A stretch of 64,000 nucleotides of DNA from Liquorilactobacillus aquaticus DSM 21051. Lineage in GTDB: Bacteria; Bacillota; Bacilli; Lactobacillales; Lactobacillaceae. The DNA lies in assembly GCF_001436755.1 (NCBI RefSeq), contig NZ_AYZD01000034.1:1-64000 (forward strand), given 5' to 3'. The translations under genes were made by a program, and so were the position numbers. Position 1 is the first letter of the stretch, and each line of letters begins with the position of its first letter. The notes under the pieces are model-generated. The model was not told the origin of the DNA, ran no database searches, and saw only the letters and a list, made by a program, of their open reading frames with translations. Below are positions 37,784 through 49,985 of the stretch, one piece after another.

Positions 37784-38161
37784 CTATTCTCCCCCTTCTA
37801 AAATACCGCTTCGCTTAAGTACGGCTTTGCCTAAAAGCTCCATCACATTTGAAGAAGCACTTTCTTTATACCATTGTTTTAAAAGCTGTCTAATCGTATT
37901 GTCTTTTGCAGCCAACTCCATCATTGCAATAATGACCAAATTAATTGTAATTTCACTATCTTTCTGCTGCTTAATATTTTCTGATAAGGCATCAATAAAC
38001 ATTCCACGTTTGCTACCGAAAGCAGAATAAAGACTTCCACGAAGAAGACCTGTAGCTTTGACTAAATCATCAAGCGATGTTCCTTCAAAGCCATATTTAA
38101 CAAAAACATCACTGATGATTATTAAAATTTCAGATTGCTGAAAACTCTTTTTTCTTCCCAT
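37784..38161 (-). CDS. TetR-family regulator, short form
   Basis: Predicted DNA-binding regulator of 125 aa. The helix-turn-helix is clear in residues 10-52 (YGFEGTSLDDLVKATGLLRGSLYSAFGSK). The usual TetR ligand-binding domain of about 140 residues is reduced to about 70, so this is a short or truncated member. The stop is followed by the PH-like gene after one base, so a natural short form retained in an operon is more likely than recent damage. The ribosome binding site is weak. Its target is likely its own operon, but no operator was identified. Confidence 0.75.
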   Translation of the reverse strand: MGRKKSFQQSEILIIISDVFVKYGFEGTSLDDLVKATGLLRGSLYSAFGSKRGMFIDALSENIKQQKDSEITINLVIIAMMELAAKDNTIRQLLKQWYKESASSNVMELLGKAVLKRSGILEGGE

Positions 38162-38384
38162 GACTCTATTCTAATTATATTTGACTCATCAGTCAACAAT
38201 TATTTTTGAATGATTGTTCAAAAATAATTAATTATAATTTTCTTGTTTGAATTAAGATTCTTACGGTTAGCTTAAAAAATAAAGTTTCTGTAAGTATTAT
38301 TTTTGTATTAATCAACACGTTTTGTCACTCAAAAGCTGTTTTACCTTGCAAATACACACCATCTTAATAACATGAGTTTTTTCG

Positions 38385-38996
38385 CTATTGGATAATTGTT
38401 GTAAAACTTTTTGAATCCTCTCTAATATGACGATGGCCGAATCTAAGTGCTTTGCCTATCGGCAAAAGCATTATTGGAGATAAATTTTTAGGTATCTTCA
38501 AATAGTCAAGAACAGCGTTAAAATTAACTCCTCTCATCGGGACTGAATCGTATCCAAAAGCTCGAATCACATGCATTAAATTCATGCTGAACAAACCCAT
38601 ATCCAAGCGCAACCCCGGCTCTCTGCTGTCTTCTGGATGCATTGCAAAATAAGTTTCAATTCGATTCTGCTTAATTTCTGCTTGATCCTTTTCAATGAGA
38701 CGATGCTTAATACTATAATTAACTAGTTTCTCTATATCGTATTGACTCTTATCACCCAATATTAATAATACTGCTGACGCCTCGGCGACGTGGCTCTGAC
38801 CAAAAGAAAGTTCTTTTAATTTGTTTTTCATGATCGTGTTTTTAATAACAACAACTCTCCATGGCTGAGAGTTGTTGTTCGAAGGCGCATTTGCAGCATG
38901 ATTCAACATCTCTAATATTCTCTGATCACTAATCTCCATATCGGGCACAAAATGACGAATCGATTTTCGTTCGTCTAAACTATTCAAAAAATCCAT
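38385..38996 (-). CDS. Nitroreductase family FMN oxidoreductase
   Basis: FMN-dependent NAD(P)H oxidoreductase of 203 aa. The N-terminal RKSIRHFVPD with the Arg-Ser FMN phosphate motif, the APSNNNSQPWRVVVI segment near residue 37 and a C-terminal PIGKALRFGHRH are typical. Substrates of the family include nitroaromatics, quinones and flavins; none can be assigned. It is divergent from a HxlR regulator across 100 bp, the common layout in which HxlR controls a redox enzyme. Start with GGGGAG about nine bases upstream. Confidence 0.85.
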   Translation of the reverse strand: MDFLNSLDERKSIRHFVPDMEISDQRILEMLNHAANAPSNNNSQPWRVVVIKNTIMKNKLKELSFGQSHVAEASAVLLILGDKSQYDIEKLVNYSIKHRLIEKDQAEIKQNRIETYFAMHPEDSREPGLRLDMGLFSMNLMHVIRAFGYDSVPMRGVNFNAVLDYLKIPKNLSPIMLLPIGKALRFGHRHIREDSKSFTTIIQ

Positions 38997-39096
38997 TGGT
39001 AATACTCCCCTTCTCTGTTATAAAATTATTGTATTAGTAAAAACAAACAATAAACAGTACGCACATTTTTGTAACTTAAAAAAGGCAGGTTATATT

Positions 39097-39414
39097 ATGC
39101 AATCAACAGATGAATGGTCTTGTGGTGTTTCAAAAGTAATGGATATCTTTTCTGGAAAATGGAAGCTCAATATTTTATGGACAATCTACAACGAAGACGG
39201 TATTCGCTTTAACCAACTCAAACAAGAAATTACTGGAATTACAAATATCATGTTGACCCGATCACTTGAAACGTTAATTTCTGAAGATTTTGTTTCAAAA
39301 AAACGCTTAGGAAGTAAACCTCCCTTCAGATCTGAGTATTATTTGACAGCCAAGGGAAAAAGCTTACTTCCGCTCATGCATTCCTTAAATGATTGGGGAA
39401 AAATTAATCTGTGA
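39097..39414 (+). CDS. HxlR-family transcriptional regulator
   Basis: Winged-helix regulator of 105 aa. The HxlR signature is seen: Cys9 in WSCGVSKVMDIFSGKWKLNI, then LWTIYNEDGIRFNQLK, ITNIMLTRSLETLISEDFV and a C-terminal LTAKGKSLLPLM wing. The single cysteine near the N-terminus is the residue that senses aldehydes or quinones in characterised members. It is divergent from the nitroreductase gene and probably regulates it. Confidence 0.87.
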   Translation: MQSTDEWSCGVSKVMDIFSGKWKLNILWTIYNEDGIRFNQLKQEITGITNIMLTRSLETLISEDFVSKKRLGSKPPFRSEYYLTAKGKSLLPLMHSLNDWGKINL

Positions 39415-39436
39415 TTTAAAAATATTTTCATACAAC

Positions 39437-39487
39437 ACAAAAAAAGGTGTTGGGTCAAAAGTTGAATTTTGAGCCAACGCCTTTTTG
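39437..39487. terminator. Bidirectional terminator after the HxlR gene
   Basis: AAAAAAGGTGTTGGGTCAAAA and TTTTGAGCCAACGCCTTTTT form a strong hairpin between convergent genes. Confidence 0.85.
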
Positions 39488-39579
39488 ATTCCATATAAAC
39501 GTGTTTTGGTGTAAATAAAAATTACTTTTTAGCATACAGATCTCCAACAACACTGCTAATTTAATTCTGAAATTGATTA

Positions 39580-40221
39580 TTATTTCAGCTTTAAATATTC
39601 TTCAACTTCATCAGCATACGTTTCGAGTAAAGCTGAAGAATATTTTTTCTCTTGTTTAGTGTTTTTTACATATCCCCACAACAGGCCTGCCACTTTAAGA
39701 CGATCAGTAAATTGGACTGTTGCTGGATCCAAGAAAAAGCTCCGTACAAAATTGTTCCACTGGTAGGTCCTTTCTTCAGATACAGAGGCAATTTGGTCTT
39801 TATCCTTGCTTAATTGCAAAGAGCGTCTGATTAAGTCAGCCACAGTCATTTCAGTATCATTTTCTTGCTCAGCTTTGCGTTTGACAATTGCCATTTCTTT
39901 TTTAAAGGAGAACTTTTCAGTACCAAAATAAGCAGCAAAAAATTTGCGCGCTTCATTATTAAAAACAAAACCAGATCCGACAACCTTAGTGTCCAGCCTA
40001 ATCGAGTCTGCCATGAGTGCCGGTTTTTTAACCCTAGGGCGCTTTGCTTTTATTTCGGAAACCGGCGTGCCAGAAAGGTATTTTTCGATATAAGAATTCA
40101 ATTCTGCCTTTGTTCCCGACATAGGTAAGCCAACTCGGCGACATAACTCGCTTAACTCCTTTTTGTAATAATACTGCTCTTTAAATTGAGTTGAAGTGCT
40201 TGGCATTACTAATTTTTTCAT
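39580..40221 (-). CDS. SAP-domain protein of unknown function
   Basis: Predicted nucleic-acid-binding cytoplasmic protein of 213 aa. Residues 10-50 fit a SAP domain (YYYKKELSELCRRVGLPMSG followed by KAELNSYIEKYL), then a basic linker (KAKRPRVKKPA), and a C-terminal helical domain with TYQWNNFVRSFFLDPATVQF near residue 155, which resembles the DUF6434 type. The start is MKKLVM, with GAAGGAT nine bases upstream. Downstream lies a terminator. The role is unknown; DNA or RNA binding is inferred from SAP and basic composition. Confidence 0.7.
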   Translation of the reverse strand: MKKLVMPSTSTQFKEQYYYKKELSELCRRVGLPMSGTKAELNSYIEKYLSGTPVSEIKAKRPRVKKPALMADSIRLDTKVVGSGFVFNNEARKFFAAYFGTEKFSFKKEMAIVKRKAEQENDTEMTVADLIRRSLQLSKDKDQIASVSEERTYQWNNFVRSFFLDPATVQFTDRLKVAGLLWGYVKNTKQEKKYSSALLETYADEVEEYLKLK

Positions 40222-40269
40222 CAAATTTATCCTTCTTTCATTTCTGGTACTGATCAAGTTAAAACATAG

Positions 40270-40657
40270 CTATTTCGATTTTTTTATGGTAGCACAGCAC
40301 CAAAAAAGATTAAGTGATTTGGTCATAGTTCTAGCCCCCTTGACAAAACGTTGAATTTCTTTATATCTTTTGTATAATAACTTTTCCCGTTTACTATCAC
40401 GCGGCTGCCAGTAGACTCTATCTATTAAATCTTCAGGAAGATAATGCTGCTTTGCGGTCTGATATGGTTGTGAAAATGGGGCAATCAGCCCAGTCCCTGC
40501 ACCAGCCGCCTCTCCTGCATGTTTATATAGTGATAATCTCGTAGGTAGTTCGACATCGGATGGTACTTCTTCAAGCGCTCGTGCGTAGGCCCAACGGACT
40601 GAATCGGATTTTAGAGCTAAGCAGAGCGTAATAACCGCATATGTTAGCCGCGATGCT
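40270..40657 (-). pseudogene. rarA: C-terminal remnant of RarA (replication-associated recombination ATPase)
   Basis: A minus-strand frame without a start translates to text that aligns with the C-terminal domain of RarA/MgsA: AVITLCLALKSDSV (compare the family's A-V-I-x-L-x-L-x-x-K-S-N-S), LSLYKHAGEAAGAG, and HYLPEDLIDRVYWQPRDSKR with the family's Q-x-Y-L-P-x-x-L pattern. An in-frame TGA stands just upstream at the family's usual Pro-Glu-Ala position, and no AAA ATPase module is encoded upstream. The frame ends with TAG at 40270-40272. It is a decayed fragment between the SAP gene and the second rlmD. The ATPase part was lost by deletion; an intact copy elsewhere is possible. Confidence 0.7.
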
Positions 40658-40951
40658 GCTCAAGGCAAGCCAATATTGACAGTTGGAAAAAACAAGGTGA
40701 GCGCGAAAAAAATACCAGACATTAAAACTAGCACAATCCAATTATATTCGAAAATCTACTCAAGTAACTGTCTAGTAATTAATTTTCAAGATACAAAAAA
40801 GAGTGAATCTCTCCACTCCATAATAATCTATCTTTGTGTGAATATTGCAAAGACATTACTATAATTCTTAATAACCCTTATTTCTAATTTAGTATCCTCG
40901 CCTGCTAAGCTAAGACGTTACGCTTGAAAAAAACTAAACCAAGAGGATCTT
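40658..40951. other. Stretch without a gene
   Basis: Nothing supportable was seen between the rarA remnant and the rlmD stop. A plus-strand frame of 62 codons lacks a ribosome binding site. A minus-strand hydrophobic 20-residue frame (MSGIFFALTLFFPTVNIGLP) ends at the same TGA that interrupts the rarA frame and may be chance or a scrap of another gene. Confidence 0.5.
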
Positions 40952-42328
40952 CTAACTATCTGTTCGTTGCAGCAATGCGACACTCTCGACATGTGTTGTC
41001 TGTGGAAATTGATCGACAGGCTGAATTGGCTGTTCAATTGTGTAACCTTTTCCAAGAAACAATTGCAAGTCTCTGACCAAAGTTGCAGGGTTGCAACTGA
41101 CATAAACAATCTTGTCAGGGTTCATCTTAACTGCACTCTCAATCAAGCTTTCAGCGAGACCTTTACGTGGAGGATCAACGACAAGAACATCTGGCTTAAT
41201 TCCTTGCTCCTCCCATTTTTGCATCCATTCTTCTGCCGTACCCGTTTCAAATTGTGTATTCTCAATTCCATTTGCTGCTGCATTTAACTTAGCGTCGACT
41301 ACGGCTTCTGGAACGATTTCTACCCCATAAACTTTTGCAGCTTTAGTTGCAAGCGTCAATGAAATTGTTCCAATTCCACAATAAGCATCGATCACCGTTT
41401 CTTTTCCTGTTAAGTTAGTACCTTCGGCAACTGCTTGATAGAGCCTTTCAGTCTGGACAGGATTAACTTGGTAAAACGACTGCGGTGAAATATTAAAAGT
41501 TATTCCATTTAGTTGATCTTTGATCTGTTTTCTACCCGCTAATAGCTTATTCTGCTTACCTAAAATCACGTTAGTGGATGCTTGATTAACGTTCTGAATA
41601 ATACTGCAAACATCGGGACATTTTTTCTGGATTGCTTCCACAATCTGTTTCTGCATTGGAAGCCTCTTAGAACGAGTAACAAGGACAACCATCACCTCAT
41701 GCGTGTAATAGCCCCTTCGAACCATAATATGCCTGATAACACCGCTGTGTTTACGCTCATCATAAGCTTCAATATTGAATTCACGCAAGATATCACGAAC
41801 TTCTTTAATGACCTCATCAATTCTTTTGTCTTGAATGAGAAAATCTTCCAGAGGAACGAAAACATGACTGTTTTTCTTGAAGAAGCCTGTTTCAATTTTA
41901 CCATTGACTAGTCTAACCGGTACCTGTGCTTTGTTTCGGTAGTGGTAAGGTTCATTCATGCCAATCGTCGGCGCAACTTTAATGTTTTCTAAGTGAACTT
42001 TCTTAAGCAGTTCTGATATCTGATTACGTTTAAATTCAAGTTGAGCCTCATAATTAAGATGCTGCAATGGTGCGATCCCCGTTTGGAGATAATGATTCTC
42101 AGTTACTTCAACACGTTCTTCACTTGTAGTCAACCGTTCTACGACCTTAGCAAAGCCATAGTTTTTGGATGTCTTAAGCACATGTACTTTAACTTTTTCT
42201 GTAGGTAGCGCATTTTCTATAAATAACGGGTAATGATCAATTTTAGCCACACCCATTCCTTGGTACGTTAAATCCTCAATTGTAACTGTTAATTCTTCGT
42301 TCTTGCTTACCGGTGGTTTACTCCCCAT
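40952..42328 (-). CDS. rlmD: 23S rRNA (uracil-C5)-methyltransferase, RlmD/RlmCD type, copy 2
   Basis: SAM-dependent RNA m5U methyltransferase paralogue of 458 aa. TRAM domain at residues about 15-75 (VTIEDLTYQGMGVAKIDHYP), then a catalytic domain with DAYCGIGTISLTLA, VVDPPRKGLAE and the nucleophile cysteine in VYVSCNPATLVRDL. The iron-sulphur cysteine motif is absent here too (ENHYLQTGIAPLQHL). The start MGSKPP follows GAGGAG by six bases; a TTG frame seven codons longer begins within the upstream terminator. Compared with copy 1 at 22.0 kb the layout is the same but residues differ widely, so this is an old duplication rather than a repeat. Confidence 0.9.
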   Translation of the reverse strand: MGSKPPVSKNEELTVTIEDLTYQGMGVAKIDHYPLFIENALPTEKVKVHVLKTSKNYGFAKVVERLTTSEERVEVTENHYLQTGIAPLQHLNYEAQLEFKRNQISELLKKVHLENIKVAPTIGMNEPYHYRNKAQVPVRLVNGKIETGFFKKNSHVFVPLEDFLIQDKRIDEVIKEVRDILREFNIEAYDERKHSGVIRHIMVRRGYYTHEVMVVLVTRSKRLPMQKQIVEAIQKKCPDVCSIIQNVNQASTNVILGKQNKLLAGRKQIKDQLNGITFNISPQSFYQVNPVQTERLYQAVAEGTNLTGKETVIDAYCGIGTISLTLATKAAKVYGVEIVPEAVVDAKLNAAANGIENTQFETGTAEEWMQKWEEQGIKPDVLVVDPPRKGLAESLIESAVKMNPDKIVYVSCNPATLVRDLQLFLGKGYTIEQPIQPVDQFPQTTHVESVALLQRTDS

Positions 42329-42346
42329 ATTTTTCTCCTCTTCGCT

Positions 42347-42392
42347 CAAAAAACACCGCGTTCTTATCTACAAAAAAGTTCGCGGTGTTTTT
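42347..42392 (-). terminator. Terminator of dgkB
   Basis: AAAAAACACCGCGTTCTT and AAAAAGTTCGCGGTGTTTTTTG form a hairpin directly after the dgkB stop and immediately upstream of the rlmD ribosome binding site. Confidence 0.8.
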
Positions 42393-42395
42393 TGA

Positions 42396-43439
42396 TTACT
42401 TTTTATTTTTTTCTCCAACTGCTCCATCGCCGTTGATATCTTCACCTATCAGATCTTCCACACTTTCAACAAAGTGTTGGCTTGCATCTATTTCTTCCGG
42501 CGTTTTATTAGAAGACGTAATTGCTCCCTTGGGTATCTCTTCAGTATTAGCAAACATTTGAATATGCTGCTTTAAGTTTCTGAAAACCATCGGAGCATCT
42601 CCGCCATATTCCCCATCAATATTAATCATCATTTTCTCGTCTACCGGTTTAGCCGTTAGCTTCGCCGTTTTTACGTATAATATCCTAGGATCGTTAATAT
42701 GGCGTCCTCCGTTCAAGACCATTGTCATCAGTTGCAATATTTCAACTAAGTTGCTGGTCTTGACAACAATCAAAGTAAACTTGCCATCATCCAAAGATGC
42801 GTCTGGAACAATTTGTTCAAATCCGCCAATCGAATTAGTCAATGCCAGTAAAAACATCGACGCTTTCCCATCAAAAATTCCATCATCATATTCTAAATGC
42901 ATTTTTATAGGCTTAATCCGCGGCAGCATCTCTGCACCCTTCAATAAATAAGCTAAGTACCCGAATAAAGACTTGAATTGTGATGGAACACCATATGTCA
43001 ATTCCGTCAATAATCCGCCGCCAGCAATATTTACAAAATATTTTTCTCCGGCCTGTCCGATATCCATATTAACAGTTTGGCCCTTGGCGATAACCTTAGC
43101 AGCTTCAACAGGATCTTCACGCGGTATCCTTAAAGCACGGGCATAGTCATTGGTCGTTCCAGCTGGGATAATCCCCATCTTCGGACGCTGTTTAAGTGGT
43201 GCAATTCCATTTACAACCTCATTGATCGTTCCGTCACCGCCAGCGGCAACGATCAAATTAAAACCAGCTCTGGCAACGCGTTCAGCCTCATTGCGCGCAG
43301 AATCGGGCTCAGGCGTTGTCTGAAAAGCACTGGTTTCATATCCAGCACGTTCCAAAATATTTAAAATTTCTACTAGATCATTCTTCATCGCTTCGCGACC
43401 TGAAGTTGGATTATAAATGATCCTGCAACGCTTTTGCAT
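42396..43439 (-). CDS. dgkB: Diacylglycerol kinase (soluble, YerQ/DgkB type)
   Basis: Phosphorylates diacylglycerol to phosphatidate, recycling the diacylglycerol that LtaS frees during LTA synthesis. The protein is 347 aa. The kinase-fold landmarks are RIIYNPTSGRE at the N-terminus, AAGGDGTINEVVNG near residue 65, GIIPAGTTNDYARAL near 92 and DASLDDGKFTLIVV near 218. An acidic tail of about 30 residues follows. ATG start with GGGGAG eight bases upstream. It lies 36 bp after gatB on the same strand, possibly with read-through from the gat operon. In Bacillus and Staphylococcus, loss of this enzyme with active LtaS is harmful, which supports the functional link. Confidence 0.92.
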   Translation of the reverse strand: MQKRCRIIYNPTSGREAMKNDLVEILNILERAGYETSAFQTTPEPDSARNEAERVARAGFNLIVAAGGDGTINEVVNGIAPLKQRPKMGIIPAGTTNDYARALRIPREDPVEAAKVIAKGQTVNMDIGQAGEKYFVNIAGGGLLTELTYGVPSQFKSLFGYLAYLLKGAEMLPRIKPIKMHLEYDDGIFDGKASMFLLALTNSIGGFEQIVPDASLDDGKFTLIVVKTSNLVEILQLMTMVLNGGRHINDPRILYVKTAKLTAKPVDEKMMINIDGEYGGDAPMVFRNLKQHIQMFANTEEIPKGAITSSNKTPEEIDASQHFVESVEDLIGEDINGDGAVGEKNKK

Positions 43440-43475
43440 CCTTAACTCCCCTTATCCGGTATTCAAGATCACAAT

Positions 43476-44906
43476 TTAAAGTTGTTTCAAACTTGCTATC
43501 AATAATTTGTTGACAACTTTTGGATTTGCTTTGCCACGTGTCTGTTTCATGATTTGGCCCACTAAAAACCCAATGGCACGGTCCTTACCATTCTTGTAAT
43601 CTTCAATTGATTTTCCATTATTTTGAAGTACATCGTCAATAATTGGTTGAAGTACAGCAGGATCTGATAATTGAACAAGTCCCTTTTTCTCAACCCATGC
43701 TTTTGGTTCACTACCGTTAGCAATAATTTCCTTAAATACTTTTTTAGCTATCTTGGAGGAAATAGTTGCATCTTGAATCAGTTTAATCATCGTTGCTAAA
43801 TGTTCTGGAGTTAATTTCGTATCTAACAAACCAATCTGGTTAGCATTTAAATACGCATTAACGTCGCCCATCAACCAGTTACCAGCTAATTTAGGTTCGG
43901 CCCCTTGCGCAACAGCTTCTTCAAAGAAATCGGACATTTCCTTAGTCTGTGTTAAGACGTTTGCATCATATTCAGGCAAGCCCCAATCTTCAACATAGCG
44001 TTTGCGGCGTTTGTCCGGCATTTCAGGAATCGACTCTTTAACTTCCTGCACCCAATCATCAGAAATATGTATTGGTGGCAGATCTGGTTCTGGAAAATAG
44101 CGATAATCACTTGCGCCTTCTTTAACACGCATTAAGACCGTTTCACCTGTCGCCTCGTCAAAACGACGTGTTTCTTGTCTAATTTCATCACCAGCCATCA
44201 AAACTCTTTGCTGACGCTTAGACTCATAATGTGAACCCTTGCGCACATGTTCAAACGAGTTAAGATTTTTCATTTCAGTCTTCGTGCCTAATTTATCGGA
44301 CCCGATAGGGCGGACAGAAACATTAACATCAGCACGCATCGATCCTTCTTCCATCTTCACATCGGAAATACCAGTAAACTGTATTATCTGACGCAGACGT
44401 ACTAAATAAGCATAAGCTTCATCAGCGGAGGCAATATCTGGTTTTGAGACAATTTCAATCAGCGGTGTGCCTTGACGGTTGAGATCAACATACGAATAGC
44501 CATCAGGACTATGGGTATTCTTACCCGCATCTTCTTCAACGTGCATTTCTTCAATCCCAATTTTCTTTTTCTGACCATCAACTTCAATCTCAAGCCATCC
44601 ATGACGCCCAATTGGTGTCTGCGCTTGTGTTATTTGATATGCTTTAGGATTATCAGGGTAGAAATAGTTTTTGCGGTCGAAGTGAATATCTCTTGTAATT
44701 TCACAATTTAATGCTAAGGCAGCACGCATCCCAAATTCCAATGCTCCTTTATTAACCGTTGGCAACACGCCTGGAAGTGCCCAGTCGACCACATTTGTAT
44801 TGGTATTAGGGTCTGATCCATATTGTACAGGAGCTGGAGAAAAAGCTTTGGAATTTGTTTTCATTTCAATATGAACTTCCAGACCGATCGTTGTTTCAAA
44901 ATTCAT
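43476..44906 (-). CDS. gatB: Asp-tRNA(Asn)/Glu-tRNA(Gln) amidotransferase subunit B
   Basis: Kinase/tRNA-binding subunit that activates the side-chain carboxylate of mischarged tRNA. The protein is 476 aa, the normal length, with the N-terminal [19 protein letters not shown] and [17 protein letters not shown], the [25 protein letters not shown]-type core near residue 130, and the C-terminal YqeY-like tail ending [13 protein letters not shown]. Its ATG shares one base with the gatA stop (TAATG). Order gatC-gatA-gatB is the standard Firmicutes operon. Confidence 0.97.
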   Translation of the reverse strand: MNFETTIGLEVHIEMKTNSKAFSPAPVQYGSDPNTNTNVVDWALPGVLPTVNKGALEFGMRAALALNCEITRDIHFDRKNYFYPDNPKAYQITQAQTPIGRHGWLEIEVDGQKKKIGIEEMHVEEDAGKNTHSPDGYSYVDLNRQGTPLIEIVSKPDIASADEAYAYLVRLRQIIQFTGISDVKMEEGSMRADVNVSVRPIGSDKLGTKTEMKNLNSFEHVRKGSHYESKRQQRVLMAGDEIRQETRRFDEATGETVLMRVKEGASDYRYFPEPDLPPIHISDDWVQEVKESIPEMPDKRRKRYVEDWGLPEYDANVLTQTKEMSDFFEEAVAQGAEPKLAGNWLMGDVNAYLNANQIGLLDTKLTPEHLATMIKLIQDATISSKIAKKVFKEIIANGSEPKAWVEKKGLVQLSDPAVLQPIIDDVLQNNGKSIEDYKNGKDRAIGFLVGQIMKQTRGKANPKVVNKLLIASLKQL

Positions 44907-46369
44907 TAATTTTGCCCTCCAATCATTGGTATCTGCTTATGAAATTCAGTTGCTTGCTCAAAAGCATAACCCGCACGGTACATCGTTGTTTCATCGAATT
45001 GATTTGCAATTAACTGTAAACCAACAGGTAATCCCTTGCTGTACCCAGCAGGCAGTGACATTCCTGGTAATCCTGCAAGATTGACCGGAATAGTCAGAAT
45101 ATCATTCATGTACATCGTAACAGGATCTTTGATATCCTCTCCAATACCAAATGCTGTCGTTGGCGTTGTAGGCCCTAAAATCAAATCATACTTACCAAAC
45201 ACATGAGCAAAGTCTTGGCATATTAATGTTCTAACTTGGGCAGCCTTCTTGAAGAAAGCATCATAGGTACCAGCAGACAATGAGAATGTTCCCAACATAA
45301 TACGACGTTTTACCTCATCGCCAAAACCTTCAGATCTGGATTTTACGTATACATCTTCCAGATTTTTAACATCTTGAGCACGATGACCATAGCGAATTCC
45401 ATCGAAGCGCTGCAAATTAGATGATGCCTCTGATGAAGCAATAATATAATAGACCGGCACACCGTATTTACTGTGTGGCAAGCTGACTTCATCAACTTTT
45501 GCTCCTAATTTTTCAAAAACGGAAATAGCATTTTTAACAGCTTTTTTGATGTCGTCCGCAACACCTTCACCTAAATATTCCTTAGGAACGGCAATACGCA
45601 TTCCCTTCACTCCACTATCTATTCCCTTAGTAAAATCAGGTACTTCATGCTTGGAACTTGTAAAATCACGCGTATCTGCACCACTAATTGCATTTAGAAG
45701 TAAAGCATTGTCCTTGACTGTTCTCGTAAACGGGCCAATTTGATCTAGGCTAGAGGCAAAAGCTATCAACCCATAACGTGATACACGACCATATGTCGGT
45801 TTTACTCCGACAATTCCATTAAAAGATGCAGGCTGACGAATTGAACCACCTGTATCTGAACCTAAGGACGCAATTACTTCCCCAGCAGCAACAGCTGCTG
45901 CTGAACCGCCGGAAGAACCACCAGGAACTTTAGTTTGATCCCAAGCGTTCTTTGTTAATTTGAATGCTGAGTTTTCTGTTGAACCACCCATTGCAAATTC
46001 ATCCATATTGGTTTTCCCAATTGTAATTGCCTTGGCACTCTTCAGTTTTTCAATGACTGTTGCATCATATATTGGATCAAATTTTTCTAAAATTTTGCTG
46101 GCTGCTGTCGTTCTCAAGCCCTTAGTAACAATGTTATCCTTAATTCCCAATGGTATCCCAGATAAAACATTATCAGCATCAATGCCTGTTTTATCTACCT
46201 CTGCTGCTTGTTTCAAAGCACCTTCTTCATCAACGCTCAAAAATGCATCGACTTTTTGCTCACGTTCATTAATCACAGCAAGCGTTTCTTTTGTTAGATC
46301 AGTAGCACTGATTTCTTTTTTTACTAATAAATCGTGCAAACTCGTTAAATCATTTGCAAAGTAGTCCAT
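44906..46369 (-). CDS. gatA: Asp-tRNA(Asn)/Glu-tRNA(Gln) amidotransferase subunit A
   Basis: Amidase subunit that releases ammonia from glutamine for transamidation. The protein is 487 aa with the amidase signature: Lys in [10 protein letters not shown] near residue 77, [15 protein letters not shown] near 152 and [14 protein letters not shown] with the Ser nucleophile near 173 (Ser-cisSer-Lys triad). The C-terminus has [18 protein letters not shown]. The ATG begins three bases after the gatC stop, so translation is coupled. Confidence 0.97.
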   Translation of the reverse strand: MDYFANDLTSLHDLLVKKEISATDLTKETLAVINEREQKVDAFLSVDEEGALKQAAEVDKTGIDADNVLSGIPLGIKDNIVTKGLRTTAASKILEKFDPIYDATVIEKLKSAKAITIGKTNMDEFAMGGSTENSAFKLTKNAWDQTKVPGGSSGGSAAAVAAGEVIASLGSDTGGSIRQPASFNGIVGVKPTYGRVSRYGLIAFASSLDQIGPFTRTVKDNALLLNAISGADTRDFTSSKHEVPDFTKGIDSGVKGMRIAVPKEYLGEGVADDIKKAVKNAISVFEKLGAKVDEVSLPHSKYGVPVYYIIASSEASSNLQRFDGIRYGHRAQDVKNLEDVYVKSRSEGFGDEVKRRIMLGTFSLSAGTYDAFFKKAAQVRTLICQDFAHVFGKYDLILGPTTPTTAFGIGEDIKDPVTMYMNDILTIPVNLAGLPGMSLPAGYSKGLPVGLQLIANQFDETTMYRAGYAFEQATEFHKQIPMIGGQN

Positions 46370-46372
46370 TTA

Positions 46373-46675
46373 CTATGCCTCCTCGTTTTCATCAATAATT
46401 GCTGGAACTTTGATAAAACCATCTTGATGTTCAGGGACATTTTTCATTAGCAGTTCACGCTCTGTTCCCTTGACTGCGACGTCTTCGCGCATTGTATTGA
46501 TAGAGTCCGTAATGTGCGTTGTAACCTTAACCCCAGTCGTATCAATGTCACTAAGCTGCTGAACCATATTTATAATTTCATCCATTTGTCCAGTAAATTT
46601 TTGTAATTCTTCCTTTGAAAAAGCAAGTTTAGCCAATCCGGCGACATGCGCTACTTTATCTTCACTAATTGCCAT
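46373..46675 (-). CDS. gatC: Asp-tRNA(Asn)/Glu-tRNA(Gln) amidotransferase subunit C
   Basis: Small stabilising subunit of GatCAB, 100 aa. The N-terminal [17 protein letters not shown] and the middle [19 protein letters not shown] are typical. The start has GAGGGAG seven bases upstream. First gene of the gatCAB operon; camS lies 100 bp upstream on the same strand. No T-box-like leader was seen before it. Confidence 0.95.
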   Translation of the reverse strand: MAISEDKVAHVAGLAKLAFSKEELQKFTGQMDEIINMVQQLSDIDTTGVKVTTHITDSINTMREDVAVKGTERELLMKNVPEHQDGFIKVPAIIDENEEA

Positions 46676-46777
46676 TTATTCTCCCTCTTTCTTCCTTTTA
46701 TAGTTTTATTCTAGCATATCTAATAAAGCAAATGCGCGGTTGAATTTAATTCACTAACCGTATGCTTGTTTTTCTAA

Positions 46778-49947
<3,170 letters not shown>

Positions 49948-49985
49948 TCACTCTCCTATCATTTTTCGAGTTCGAAATCTCTAAC

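Noticed and set aside
40676-40864. 62-codon plus-strand frame
   Set aside because: No ribosome binding site and no family resemblance; it is opposite the decayed region near the rarA remnant.
46676-46777. T-box leader before gatCAB
   Set aside because: The interval is only about 100 bp and contains no T-box consensus or antiterminator arrangement.
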